Source: Beijerinckiaceae bacterium
GTDB lineage: Bacteria > Pseudomonadota > Alphaproteobacteria > Rhizobiales > Beijerinckiaceae
DNA length: 6,741 nt
Reading direction: 5' to 3'
NCBI GenBank assembly: GCA_947456315.1
Contig: CANGRU010000092.1
Span: 1-6,741, forward strand
Shown: positions 1 to 5,990 of the stretch, in pieces
Layout: every line of letters starts with the position of its first letter
Position numbering within the stretch: position 1 is the stretch's first letter
Made by a program: the position numbers and the translations under genes
The notes under the pieces: generated by a model
What the model saw: the letters and a program-made list of their open reading frames with translations, nothing else
Told to the model about the DNA's origin: nothing
Database searches by the model: none

Positions 1-962
1 CCTGCATCCGGCGTGCCGATCGGCTTGCCTTCATAGACAATCGTCGTCGCGCCATGCAGCAGCGGGCCGTAGACAATATAGGAGTGGCCGACCACCCAAC
101 CGACATCGGACGCTGACCAGAACACTTCACCCGGATTGATGCCGTAGAGATTTTTCATTGTCCAGGTGAGCGCAACCATATGCCCGCCATTGTCGCGCAC
201 AACACCTTTGGGAATACCCGTCGTGCCCGATGTGTAGAGAATATAGAGCGGGTCCGTTGCCTTCACCGTCACGCAATCTGCGCGCTTGCCAGCTTTCTTG
301 TTGGCTTCGACAAGGCTCGTCCAGTCATAATCACGGCCCTCGATCATCTCGGCTTTCGCCTGCTCGCGCGCAAAGAGAATGACTTTCTCGGGCTTGGACG
401 ATGACAGGCTGATGGCTTCATCCAATAGCGGCTTATAGGCCACGACACGGCCGGGCTCGATGCCGCAAGATGTGGTGAGCACGAGTTTGGGCTTGGCATC
501 ATCAATGCGGGTGGCGAGTTCTTTCGCAGCAAATCCGCCAAAGACAACCGAATGAACAGCGCCGATGCGCGCACAGGCATACATGCCGATCAAGGCTTCC
601 GGAATCATCGGCATATAGACGATGACGCGGTCCCCTTTCTGCACACCGAAATCCTGCAAGACGGCAGCGAGCGCGCTCACTTCATCGAGCACTTGTGCAT
701 AGGTGAGCTTGCGTTTGGTATTGGCGACAGGCGAGTCATAAATAATGGCTGTCTGGTCGGCACGGCCATTTTTCACATGGCGGTCGAGCACATTGTAGCA
801 GGTGTTGCAGGTCGCATCGGGAAACCAGCGCCCATAGGGGCCTTGCGAGGCATCGAATATTTTTTTCGGAGCATCGATCCAGTCCACGGCTTTGGCGGCT
901 TGCCCCCAAAAAGCGTCCGGGTCTTTCTGCCATGCGGCATAGACTTCGGGGTAAGAACTCAT
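1..962 (-). CDS. prpE: Propionyl-CoA synthetase (acetyl-CoA synthetase family), N-terminal half, cut by window edge
   Basis: Adenylate-forming acyl-CoA synthetase that would activate propionate to propionyl-CoA through propionyl-AMP in the cytoplasm. About 320 residues are visible; the family is usually about 630, so the C-terminal half, including the catalytic lysine region, lies outside the window. The N-terminus matches the ACAS_N domain (FW at 18-19, GPYGRWF at 41-47). The AMP-binding core follows, with GDRVIVYMPM at 110-119, ARIGAVHSVVFGGF at 131-144, and the phosphate-binding loop YTSGTTGIPKG at 243-253. VRDNGGH at 255-261 and SDVGWVVGHSYIVYGPLL at 285-302 read like E. coli PrpE rather than Acs, which favours propionate, but acetyl-CoA synthetase specificity cannot be excluded. 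The start is set by a strong GAGGAGG ribosome binding site 6 nt upstream (positions 968-974). The gene is divergent from the TauE-type permease. No frameshift is visible. Confidence 0.9.
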   Translation of the reverse strand, partial: MSSYPEVYAAWQKDPDAFWGQAAKAVDWIDAPKKIFDASQGPYGRWFPDATCNTCYNVLDRHVKNGRADQTAIIYDSPVANTKRKLTYAQVLDEVSALAAVLQDFGVQKGDRVIVYMPMIPEALIGMYACARIGAVHSVVFGGFAAKELATRIDDAKPKLVLTTSCGIEPGRVVAYKPLLDEAISLSSSKPEKVILFAREQAKAEMIEGRDYDWTSLVEANKKAGKRADCVTVKATDPLYILYTSGTTGIPKGVVRDNGGHMVALTWTMKNLYGINPGEVFWSASDVGWVVGHSYIVYGPLLHGATTIVYEGKPIGTPDA

Positions 963-1107
963 CGATCCCTCCTCGGGGTATTTCCATGCGCGGCTTGTCC
1001 CGCCTCATGGGGTCTTTCTTGCGCCCGAGCCGATGCAAAGCAATGTCTGGAAGATCGTCCCTTAGGCCTAGCCAAAAGGGCCAAGATGGTTGAAAGCTCA
1101 TGCCACA

Positions 1108-1869
1108 ATGATGGACGTAACCTTTTATCTGGCGGCAATCCCCGCCGTGCTGCTTCTGGGGCTCGCCAAAGGCGGTTTCTCGGGCCTTGGCATGGTGACT
1201 TTGCCACTCATGGCCCTGGTCGTGCCGCCTCTGCAGGGCGCAGCGATCATCATGCCCATTCTGATGGTGAAGGATTTCGTCTCGCTCTGGGCCTATCGCA
1301 AGACATGGGACCGCCGGATTCTGGCGCTTTATCTGCCCGGCACGATTGGCGGTCTCCTGACCGGCGCCGTGCTGGCGAGCTACGTCTCCAATGCCATGGT
1401 CGAATTGATGGTCGGGCTGATCGCCACGATCTTTGTCATCCTGCATTGGCTGCGCAAAGCGCCCGCCAAGGATGAGCCCCCGAAAACACCCCGCTTCGGT
1501 CCGGCCGTCTTCTGGGGGTTGCTGTCAGGCTTTACATCGTTCATCGCCAATACGGGCGGCGTGCCGTTTCAGGCTTACACAGTCCCGCTGCGTCTGCCCC
1601 CGATCGTCTATGCAGGCACATCAACGATGCTGTTCATCTGCATCAACTGGATCAAATTCGCACTGTTCGTCATGCTTGGCCAAGTCTCGCAGAGCAATCT
1701 CATGATCTCGGCGACACTTCTGCCCGTGGCAGTGGCGGCAACATTTCTGGGCGTGTGGCTGGTCAAGCGCATGGAAGCCAGCCGCTTTTACGGCATTGTC
1801 ACGACAACAACCTTCATCCTCGGCCTCAAACTGATTTGGGACGGCGCACGGGATATGGGCTGGTTGTAA
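1108..1869 (+). CDS. TauE/SafE family membrane transport protein
   Basis: Predicted inner-membrane permease of the TauE/SafE (DUF81) family, whose members export sulfite, sulfoacetate or other organic anions. The substrate here is unknown. The protein is about 253 residues, normal for the family, and strongly hydrophobic with about seven to eight membrane segments. The family's two-fold repeat is visible: the first half opens with a glycine-rich LLLGLAKGGFSGLGM, and the second half has the matching SGFTSFIANTGGVP. A charged linker (KAPAKDEPPKTPR) separates the halves. The start is uncertain: ATG 1108, ATG 1111 and an upstream in-frame TTG at 1090 are all possible, and none has a strong ribosome binding site. 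TTG 1090 has AAAAGGG 9 nt upstream. The gene is divergent from prpE and could share its control region, which would hint at an organic-acid role, but that is only inference from position. Confidence 0.85.
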   Translation: MMDVTFYLAAIPAVLLLGLAKGGFSGLGMVTLPLMALVVPPLQGAAIIMPILMVKDFVSLWAYRKTWDRRILALYLPGTIGGLLTGAVLASYVSNAMVELMVGLIATIFVILHWLRKAPAKDEPPKTPRFGPAVFWGLLSGFTSFIANTGGVPFQAYTVPLRLPPIVYAGTSTMLFICINWIKFALFVMLGQVSQSNLMISATLLPVAVAATFLGVWLVKRMEASRFYGIVTTTTFILGLKLIWDGARDMGWL

Positions 1870-1881
1870 GCGGGAATGAAC

Positions 1882-1903
1882 GCGCGTGCCTGCACACCCG
1901 CGC
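1882..1903. other. Inverted repeat in a convergent gap, possible weak terminator
   Basis: GCGCG (1882-1886) pairs with CGCGC (1899-1903), and TGC (1887-1889) pairs with GCA (1892-1894). This gives a bulged hairpin just downstream of the permease stop codon, in the 71-nt gap where it converges on the DUF465 gene. No T-run follows on either strand, so a terminator role is weak. Confidence 0.25.
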
Positions 1904-1940
1904 TCAATTTGCTGCCAACAATCGCTACAATGTCAGATGT

Positions 1941-2129
1941 TCAGTGGACCGTTTCCGGTCGCTGTTTCGCTCGCAGCTTTTCAATCTCATCACGCAACAG
2001 CAGCTTTTTACGCTTCAGCTCGGCCATGTGCAGAGCGTCTGTCGCAGGATGATGCTTGGCATCTTCAAGCTGCTTTTCCAGAGTCTTGTGGCGGCGTTCC
2101 AATTCGACGAGATGATTATGCAACGACAT
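1941..2129 (-). CDS. Small DUF465/YdcH-family coiled-coil protein
   Basis: A 62-residue charged protein with a continuous helical, coiled-coil pattern. The N-terminal LVELERRHKTLEKQLE and the C-terminal AELKRKKLLLRDEIEKLR match the layout of the DUF465/YdcH family, for which no firm molecular function is known to me. The start at 2129 is chosen because AAAGGAA lies upstream at good spacing (complement of 2137-2144). Longer in-frame readings would add an N-terminus (MQVSGFVPDFEV...) unlike this family. It is convergent with the TauE-type gene and divergent from a second DUF465 gene at 2379, with which it shares the charged [K/R]-K-L-x-L-R-D core. Cytoplasmic; no signal peptide. Confidence 0.85.
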   Translation of the reverse strand: MSLHNHLVELERRHKTLEKQLEDAKHHPATDALHMAELKRKKLLLRDEIEKLRAKQRPETVH

Positions 2130-2378
2130 CCGGCAATTCCTTTTTGAGATTGCTGTCGACACCTCGAAGTCTGGCACGAAACCGGACACTTGCAAGCGGA
2201 AAGAATACCCGCAAAGCTGTCAAATATTCTTGAGCGGAGTGGGGGTTAAACCTTCCCTTTCGGCATATTCATCATCCGACCCGTCTTGCCATGGGCGGGC
2301 TGACCCGCGCATGATGAGACCCGAACGGCTGGGCGGGATTCGCGCCAGCCATGCAGGATCGCTCGGAAGTTCTGGCGC
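2130..2378. promoter_or_regulatory. Divergent intergenic region between two DUF465 genes
   Basis: No coding sequence is credible in these 249 bases. A perfect TTGACA lies on the minus strand (complement of 2218-2223) and could be a -35 box for the leftward DUF465 gene, but the sequence 17 nt further on (TCCGCT) is a poor -10. The palindrome CTTGCAAG sits at 2189-2196. Two hairpins lie in the leader of the rightward gene: GCGGG-CTGA-CCCGC at 2295-2308, and a 9-bp stem with one bulged G at 2327-2350. The promoters must lie here because the two genes diverge, but exact boxes cannot be assigned by eye. Confidence 0.4.
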
Positions 2379-2597
2379 ATGGCCAATAAATTGAGTGACG
2401 AAGACCGGGCCGCTTTCGAGGCCGAGGCCGCACGCCTGCGCGAAGAACATCGCGATCTCGATGCCGCCATTGATGCACTCGAGCTGGTGGGCAAGGGCGA
2501 CCAGCTGCAAATTCAGCGGCTGAAGAAACGCAAACTCTTCCTGCGCGACCGGCTGGCCTTTCTCGACGACCAGCTGACCCCGGATATTATCGCATAA
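2379..2597 (+). CDS. Second small DUF465/YdcH-family coiled-coil protein
   Basis: A 72-residue, strongly charged helical protein. Residues 12-33 form one amphipathic helix rich in E, A and R. Residues 42-66 form a second (QLQIQRLKKRKLFLRDRLAFL), and the LKKRKLFLRD stretch is the DUF465/YdcH hallmark shared with the neighbour at 1941-2129. The ATG at 2379 has GGAAG at 2365-2369, 9 nt upstream. The function is unknown; no motif for catalysis or nucleic-acid binding is visible. It lies upstream of purE on the same strand, but 233 nt including a repeat cluster separate them, so co-transcription is uncertain. As I recall, DUF465 genes beside purE are common in Hyphomicrobiales. Confidence 0.85.
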   Translation: MANKLSDEDRAAFEAEAARLREEHRDLDAAIDALELVGKGDQLQIQRLKKRKLFLRDRLAFLDDQLTPDIIA

Positions 2598-2599
2598 AC

Positions 2600-2656
2600 G
2601 CCCTCCCCCTTGAGGGGAGGGACGACTCGGGCGTCAGCCCGAGCGGGGTGGGGGTC
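2600..2656. repeat. G/C-rich palindromic intergenic repeat, copy 1 (full form)
   Basis: Two perfect hairpins followed by a tail. CCCTCCCC (2601-2608) pairs with GGGGAGGG (2614-2621) around a 5-nt loop. CTCGGGC (2626-2632) pairs with GCCCGAG (2637-2643) around GTCA. The tail GGGGTGGGGGT is at 2645-2655. This type of element is familiar from intergenic regions of many alphaproteobacterial genomes. It starts 3 nt after the DUF465 stop codon, so it may also stabilise or end that transcript, although no T-run follows. Confidence 0.8.
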
Positions 2657-2706
2657 TTACAATTATGATCATCATGCACTGCGCTGTCTGTCTTGAGAGA
2701 TGGCAC

Positions 2707-2746
2707 AACCCCCACCCCTAACCCCTCCCCTCAAGGGGGAGGGGGA
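2707..2746. repeat. G/C-rich palindromic intergenic repeat, copy 2 (inverted, short form)
   Basis: An inverted partial copy of the element at 2600-2656. Positions 2723-2743 are the exact reverse complement of 2601-2621 (21 bp), and ACCCCCACCCC at 2708-2718 is the exact reverse complement of the tail at 2645-2655. The middle hairpin is missing, replaced by 4 nt (TAAC, 2719-2722). Its own stem is CCCCTCCCC (2722-2730) with GGGGAGGGG (2736-2744). A further CCCCCACCCC at 2754-2763 may be a remnant of a third copy. It lies in the likely purE leader. Confidence 0.8.
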
Positions 2747-2830
2747 CAAGGCGCCCCCACCCCCCAAAACTTGCCCTGAAGCCCGCCATCGTCTATCTGA
2801 GGCCGCTTCTTTCTCAAGGAGCCGAACGCC

Positions 2831-3331
2831 ATGGCCCGCATTCCTGTCGCCATCATCATGGGCAGCCAGTCCGACTGGGCGACCATGCGCCATGCCGCCG
2901 ACATGCTCGACAAGCTCGCCATCCCCTATGAGGCGCGCATCGTCTCGGCCCACCGCACACCAGACCGTCTCGTGACCTTCGCCAAGGGTGCTAAAGCCGC
3001 GGGCTTTCAGGTCATCATTGCAGGCGCAGGCGGCGCCGCTCATCTGCCCGGCATGACTGCTGCCATGACGGCGCTTCCCGTCTTCGGCGTGCCGGTGGAA
3101 TCCAAGGCGCTGTCGGGGCAAGATTCACTTCTCTCCATCGTGCAAATGCCCGCCGGCATTCCGGTCGGCACTTTGGCGATTGGCAAAGCGGGTGCAGCCA
3201 ATGCCGCCCTCTTGGCCGCCAGCGTGTTGGCACTTCATGATGAAGCGCTTGGCCAAAGGCTGGAACAATTCCGCGCCACACAGACCGCCGCTGTCGCTGA
3301 ACATCCGACCGACGACGAAGCAACAAAATGA
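2831..3331 (+). CDS. purE: N5-carboxyaminoimidazole ribonucleotide mutase (PurE, class I)
   Basis: Cytoplasmic enzyme of de novo purine synthesis that converts N5-CAIR to 4-carboxy-5-aminoimidazole ribonucleotide, working after PurK. The 166 residues suit a class I PurE. Visible family motifs are MGSQSDW (10-16), the substrate loop SAHRTP (39-44, including the conserved catalytic histidine 41), [11 protein letters not shown] (65-75), and [25 protein letters not shown] (83-107 as a stretch, quoted here only by its conserved composition: G86, P88, S91, G96, D98). The tail after about residue 150 is variable and acidic. The start is supported by AAGGAG at 2816-2821, 9 nt upstream. The stop overlaps the purK start (ATGA), so the two are translationally coupled in one operon. 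The leader carries a repeat-derived hairpin; no purine riboswitch is recognisable. Confidence 0.97.
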   Translation: MARIPVAIIMGSQSDWATMRHAADMLDKLAIPYEARIVSAHRTPDRLVTFAKGAKAAGFQVIIAGAGGAAHLPGMTAAMTALPVFGVPVESKALSGQDSLLSIVQMPAGIPVGTLAIGKAGAANAALLAASVLALHDEALGQRLEQFRATQTAAVAEHPTDDEATK

Positions 3332-4407
3332 GCGGCGCACTGAAACCCGGCGACACAATCGGCATTCTGGGTTCAGGCCAGCTCGGGCGCATGATTGCGC
3401 TGGCTGCTGCACGCCTTGGTCTGCGCACGCATATTTATTGCCCCGAGTCCGGCCCCGCCTTCGACGTCTGCGCGCAACACACGCTTGCCGCTTATGATGA
3501 TGAAAAAGCACTCGCTGCCTTTGCAGACAGCGTGCAGGTCGTGTCCTACGAGTTTGAAAATGTGCCTGCCAATACGGCAGCTTTTCTGGAAGCGCGCAAA
3601 GCTGTGCGCCCCGGCCCGCGCGCCTTGGCAATTACGCAGGACCGTTTCAGCGAGAAAAGCTTTCTGAACGATCTGGGGATTCCCACCGCGCCCTTCGCTG
3701 CCGTCGACAGCGTGGCCGATCTGGAACGCGCGGTGGCGAAACTGGGTCGCCCAAGCGTTTTGAAGACGCGCCGCTTCGGCTACGATGGCAAAGGCCAGAC
3801 CATCATCCGCGAAGGCGATGATCTCGCACACGCGTTCAACAGTCTGGGCGGCGGTGCCTGTATTCTGGAAGGTTTCGTCTCATTCGCGCGCGAGATTTCA
3901 GTTATCGGTGCGCGCGGACTGGATGGATCTTTCGCCGCTTTTGATGTGTGCGAAAACGAACATGCCCATCACATTCTCTCACGCACCCTTGTGCCGGCGC
4001 ACGCCGCACCCAAGACACAGACTGCCGCCATCGACATGGCGGGCAAAATTGCCGCTGCACTCGATTATGTGGGCGTGATCACGGTCGAGCTGTTTCTGGT
4101 GGAAGAGGCGGGATCCGAGCGCATCGTGGTCAATGAAATTGCGCCACGCGTGCACAATTCAGGACATTGGACGCTGGATGGGGCTGTCACCTCCCAGTTC
4201 GAGCAACATGTGCGCGCCATCTGCGGTTGGCCGCTGGGCTCGCCCGCCCGCCACGGGGCCATTGAAATGCATAATCTGATCGGGGCAGAGGCCGATGAAT
4301 GGGCCGCCCTTCTGGGCCAGAAGGGTGTGGCGCTCCACCTCTACGGCAAGCATGAAGCCCGCGAAGGGCGCAAAATGGGGCATTGGACGCGGGTTTTACC
4401 CGAATAA
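3328..4407 (+). CDS. purK: N5-carboxyaminoimidazole ribonucleotide synthase (PurK)
   Basis: ATP-grasp enzyme that makes N5-CAIR from 5-aminoimidazole ribonucleotide, ATP and bicarbonate, feeding PurE. The 359 residues are normal for the family. The N-terminal pre-ATP-grasp fold has [11 protein letters not shown] at 12-22. YEFENVP at 74-80 is a PurK signature. The ATP-grasp domain contains [12 protein letters not shown] (146-157), [13 protein letters not shown] (181-193) and the metal/ATP-binding end [14 protein letters not shown] (269-282). A C-terminal domain with MHNLIG (314-319) and [16 protein letters not shown] (338-353) completes it. The ATG lies inside the purE stop (ATGA), the usual arrangement of a coupled purEK operon. 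Its stop lies 4 nt from the stop of the convergent radical SAM gene. Nothing is missing or broken. Confidence 0.97.
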   Translation: MSGALKPGDTIGILGSGQLGRMIALAAARLGLRTHIYCPESGPAFDVCAQHTLAAYDDEKALAAFADSVQVVSYEFENVPANTAAFLEARKAVRPGPRALAITQDRFSEKSFLNDLGIPTAPFAAVDSVADLERAVAKLGRPSVLKTRRFGYDGKGQTIIREGDDLAHAFNSLGGGACILEGFVSFAREISVIGARGLDGSFAAFDVCENEHAHHILSRTLVPAHAAPKTQTAAIDMAGKIAAALDYVGVITVELFLVEEAGSERIVVNEIAPRVHNSGHWTLDGAVTSQFEQHVRAICGWPLGSPARHGAIEMHNLIGAEADEWAALLGQKGVALHLYGKHEAREGRKMGHWTRVLPE

Positions 4408-4412
4408 AACCC
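4391..4412. terminator. Symmetrical hairpin spanning the convergent stop codons
   Basis: GGGTTTTA (4391-4398) and TAAAACCC (4405-4412) form a perfect 8-bp stem around a 6-nt loop. The stem includes the purK stop TAA and reaches into the radical SAM stop TAG. The A/T run inside the stem would give both RNAs a U-containing 3' hairpin, but there is no separate U-tract, so its action as a bidirectional terminator is inferred. Confidence 0.4.
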
Positions 4413-5356
4413 TATTCAGGCGGATAAAGAGCACCCAATTCGATCAGCGCTTTTTCTAATGGGCTTCCGGACGGCAGTGTGCCCGACGGGCAATGCGCGC
4501 AAGGGCCTGTGCGCGGACGCGTCCCCAGCATGGAGCGGCGCCAGCGCGCAGCGGCGGCACTCGCATAAACCAGATAAATCGGCTCATCGGCACGCAACTG
4601 GCCGATGACATTATCCGCATGTTCGGGACGATCTCCGCGAATTTCACAACACGGCACAACACGGCCCGAGTGGCCGATCGTAAATCTCGAAAAAGGATAA
4701 TGGCAGGCCTGCATGCGTGTTTGCGGCCCCGCAACATTCTCAACACTGCCGCCACGATTTGAACCATGGCGCCAATAATTGACGGCGCGAATTTCAATCT
4801 GAATGGAATTGTGGGGGATGCGCGCTGCGCAGATAGCCCCGGGTTGCAGGGTTCCGAGCTTCACGCCGCGTCCAACACGGCCGCACACTTCCGTCATCCG
4901 CTCAATGGCATAAGCATCGCTATAAATATCATCGGGCCGCATATGAATGGAGATATGCATGTAATTCAGACCAGCCGTCGCAAGCTGGTCCAGCAAATCA
5001 GCCGTGAGATAATCGCCATTGGTGTAGATCTGGATATTGGCATGGGGTAACGCCGCGCGGGTCTGGGCAATACGCGTCACGATAAAGGGGTCTGACAAGG
5101 GCTCGTTGTAATTGCTCAGAACGATGATGCCGCGAAAATCGATCTCCCTCAGGTCACCGATCACGCGATCAAACAAAGCATCATCCACCCGCTGGTTGGG
5201 GCCCAGACGGTCTCCAGCCACATTCGGGCAATACCCGCAGCGCCGATTGCAGTAAGAATGGGTCTCGAATTCAACGTAATGAACATTGGTCCGGAATAGC
5301 TGCCGGGCCCGATCCAGATCGGAAACGCCAGAAAAAGCGTCTTGGGTCAAAATCAT
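4412..5356 (-). CDS. Radical SAM protein with SPASM-like C-terminal cysteines, substrate unknown
   Basis: A 314-residue predicted radical SAM enzyme. The 4Fe-4S/SAM-binding motif CxxxCxxC is C36, C40 and C43 (SYCNRRCGYCPN). NYNEPLSDP (82-90) stands in the position of the usual GGEP-type SAM-binding motif, followed by IQIYTNGDYL (108-117) and a short strand (MHISIHM, 133-139) typical of the TIM-barrel fold. The C-terminal part has C218, GRVVPCCEIRGD (231-242 with C236, C237), a GQL segment, and CAHC (C286, C289). This layout resembles a SPASM/twitch domain binding an auxiliary iron-sulfur cluster. Such enzymes modify peptides, sugars or cofactors; nothing here indicates the substrate. No precursor peptide or tailoring partner is seen nearby. 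The start is supported by TGGAG (complement of 5362-5366) 5 nt upstream. It sits between purK and the 6S RNA candidate, on the 6S strand. Confidence 0.88.
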   Translation of the reverse strand: MILTQDAFSGVSDLDRARQLFRTNVHYVEFETHSYCNRRCGYCPNVAGDRLGPNQRVDDALFDRVIGDLREIDFRGIIVLSNYNEPLSDPFIVTRIAQTRAALPHANIQIYTNGDYLTADLLDQLATAGLNYMHISIHMRPDDIYSDAYAIERMTEVCGRVGRGVKLGTLQPGAICAARIPHNSIQIEIRAVNYWRHGSNRGGSVENVAGPQTRMQACHYPFSRFTIGHSGRVVPCCEIRGDRPEHADNVIGQLRADEPIYLVYASAAAARWRRSMLGTRPRTGPCAHCPSGTLPSGSPLEKALIELGALYPPE

Positions 5357-5419
5357 AGAAACTCCATCAAAAACAACGCCGAATGACGGTACAGCCCAAC
5401 CAAAAGGGGCTCACCATCC

Positions 5420-5572
5420 TCCAAATCGGGCGCCAACCGTCTAGAATCGGGCAGATTATAGGCTCAACCCTTAAAATGCCCCAAGACAGGGACCAAGCAG
5501 TTCCAAGGCGGCGCCATCAGCTCCAGAGCGGTGCAAATCTGGCCCCGACTGGCTGGACAGCCCCCCACCGTT
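5420..5572 (-). ncRNA. ssrS: 6S RNA candidate (regulator of RNA polymerase)
   Basis: 6S RNA binds RNA polymerase by mimicking an open promoter. Read on the minus strand, this gap shares with E. coli 6S RNA, in the same order: CCAG-U-rich start (complement of 5533-5542), GAUGGCGCC (5510-5518), UUGGAAC then UGCUUGGUCC (5490-5499), GUC..GGGGC, UUUUAAGGGUU, and CUGCC. A long interrupted closing stem can be drawn: GGGC (5560-5563) with GCCC (5428-5431), CCAGCC (5551-5556) with GGUUGG (5433-5438), AGUCGGG (5544-5550) with CCCGAUU (5445-5451), and AGAUU (5536-5540) with AAUCU (5453-5457). Several pairs are G-U, so folding is supported on this strand. By analogy with E. coli, the product RNA would start opposite position 5537. 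The ends are approximate; about 150 nt is usual in Alphaproteobacteria. No clear promoter was found. Confidence 0.7.
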
Positions 5573-5682
5573 CTGCTATTTCCGCCCCCACGTTGTGATG
5601 CCTCGCGCTTTTTAGCGGGCCGCATCCCATTTCCCGACTTCTCCGTTCGCCCTCGGGCAACGACCTATGACAGGATCTTCTG
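5573..5682. promoter_or_regulatory. Divergent gap between 6S RNA candidate and rpsU
   Basis: About 110 bases without a coding sequence. It must hold the promoters for the leftward 6S RNA and for rightward rpsU. TTGTGA at 5593-5598 and TATGAC at 5666-5671 resemble promoter boxes but are not correctly spaced with partners. A small hairpin, CGCT-TTTT-AGCG, lies at 5606-5617. No operator or riboswitch is recognisable. Confidence 0.3.
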
Positions 5683-5685
5683 GTG
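5672..5685 (+). promoter_or_regulatory. Ribosome binding site deciding the rpsU GTG start
   Basis: AGGA at 5672-5675 lies 7 nt before the GTG at 5683. No in-frame ATG gives a full-length S21, so this site sets the start at GTG. Confidence 0.65.
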
Positions 5686-5922
5686 CAAGTTCTCGTTCGC
5701 GACAACAATGTCGATCAGGCTCTCAAGGCTCTCAAGAAGAAGATGCAGCGCGAAGGCATCTTCCGTGAAATGAAGCTCCGCGGCCATTACGAGAAGCCGT
5801 CCGAGAAGCGCGCCCGTGAGTCGGCTGAAGCCGTCCGCCGCGCCCGCAAGCTCGCACGCAAGAAGATGCAGCGCGAAGGCCTGCTGCCGATGAAGCCGAA
5901 GCCTGTCATGGGCGCTCGCTAA
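5683..5922 (+). CDS. rpsU: 30S ribosomal protein S21
   Basis: Small basic protein of the 30S ribosomal subunit, involved in translation initiation and located near the anti-Shine-Dalgarno end of 16S rRNA. The 79 residues match the alphaproteobacterial form, longer than the roughly 71 of E. coli. The N-terminus [19 protein letters not shown] and the middle [20 protein letters not shown] are typical, followed by an Arg/Lys/Ala-rich helix (about 44-66) and the end [13 protein letters not shown]. The start codon is GTG, with AGGA 7 nt upstream. It stands alone between a divergent 6S RNA candidate and its own strong terminator, so it is probably a single-gene transcript. It is not in the gammaproteobacterial rpsU-dnaG-rpoD arrangement. 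Confidence 0.98.
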   Translation: MQVLVRDNNVDQALKALKKKMQREGIFREMKLRGHYEKPSEKRARESAEAVRRARKLARKKMQREGLLPMKPKPVMGAR

Positions 5923-5951
5923 GCTTCTGACCCATTTCTGAGTTTTTTTCG

Positions 5952-5990
5952 CGGCGCCTCCGGTTCATTCCGGGGGCGCCGTGATTTTTT
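5952..5990 (+). terminator. Intrinsic terminator of rpsU
   Basis: A 12-bp stem, 5952-5963 with 5970-5981, including one G-U pair and the core CGGCGCC/GGCGCCG. It has a 6-nt loop (TTCATT) and is followed by TTTTTT at 5985-5990. It lies 29 nt after the rpsU stop. The T-run at 5943-5949 lies on the wrong side to make it bidirectional. Confidence 0.88.

Noticed and set aside
736..1446. Open frame of 236 codons on the minus strand across the prpE/permease divergent region
   Set aside because: It is a shadow frame over prpE and antisense to the membrane protein, rich in H, R and Q as expected from out-of-frame G/C-rich coding DNA.
552..1475. Open frame of 307 codons on the plus strand across prpE and the permease
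   Set aside because: It runs antisense through conserved PrpE sequence and out of frame through the TauE-type gene. The product is low-complexity and unlike any family.
2664..2669. TATGAT as a -10 box for purE
   Set aside because: Five of six bases match, but no -35-like sequence lies 16-18 nt upstream; that space is repeat sequence.
2601..2763. Could the repeated elements before purE be a CRISPR array or purine riboswitch?
   Set aside because: There are only two copies, inverted relative to each other, with no regular spacers, and no purine-aptamer features are present.
3125..3631. Minus-strand open frame opposite the purE-purK junction
   Set aside because: Both plus-strand genes are conserved and coupled there. 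The antisense product has the Arg/Cys-rich composition of a shadow frame.
5367..5417. Possible 16-codon leader peptide upstream of the radical SAM gene (ATG at 5417, stop at 5367, minus strand)
   Set aside because: The GGAGG directly abuts the ATG, too close for normal initiation, and the peptide shows no attenuation pattern such as repeated codons followed by a terminator.
5455..5460. Perfect TATAAT on the minus strand with TTGGGG 18 nt upstream, a possible promoter for the radical SAM gene
   Set aside because: It falls inside the 6S RNA candidate, in the region aligned with the 3' side of the central bubble, and the -35 match is poor. It is more simply part of the RNA, though an internal promoter is not ruled out.
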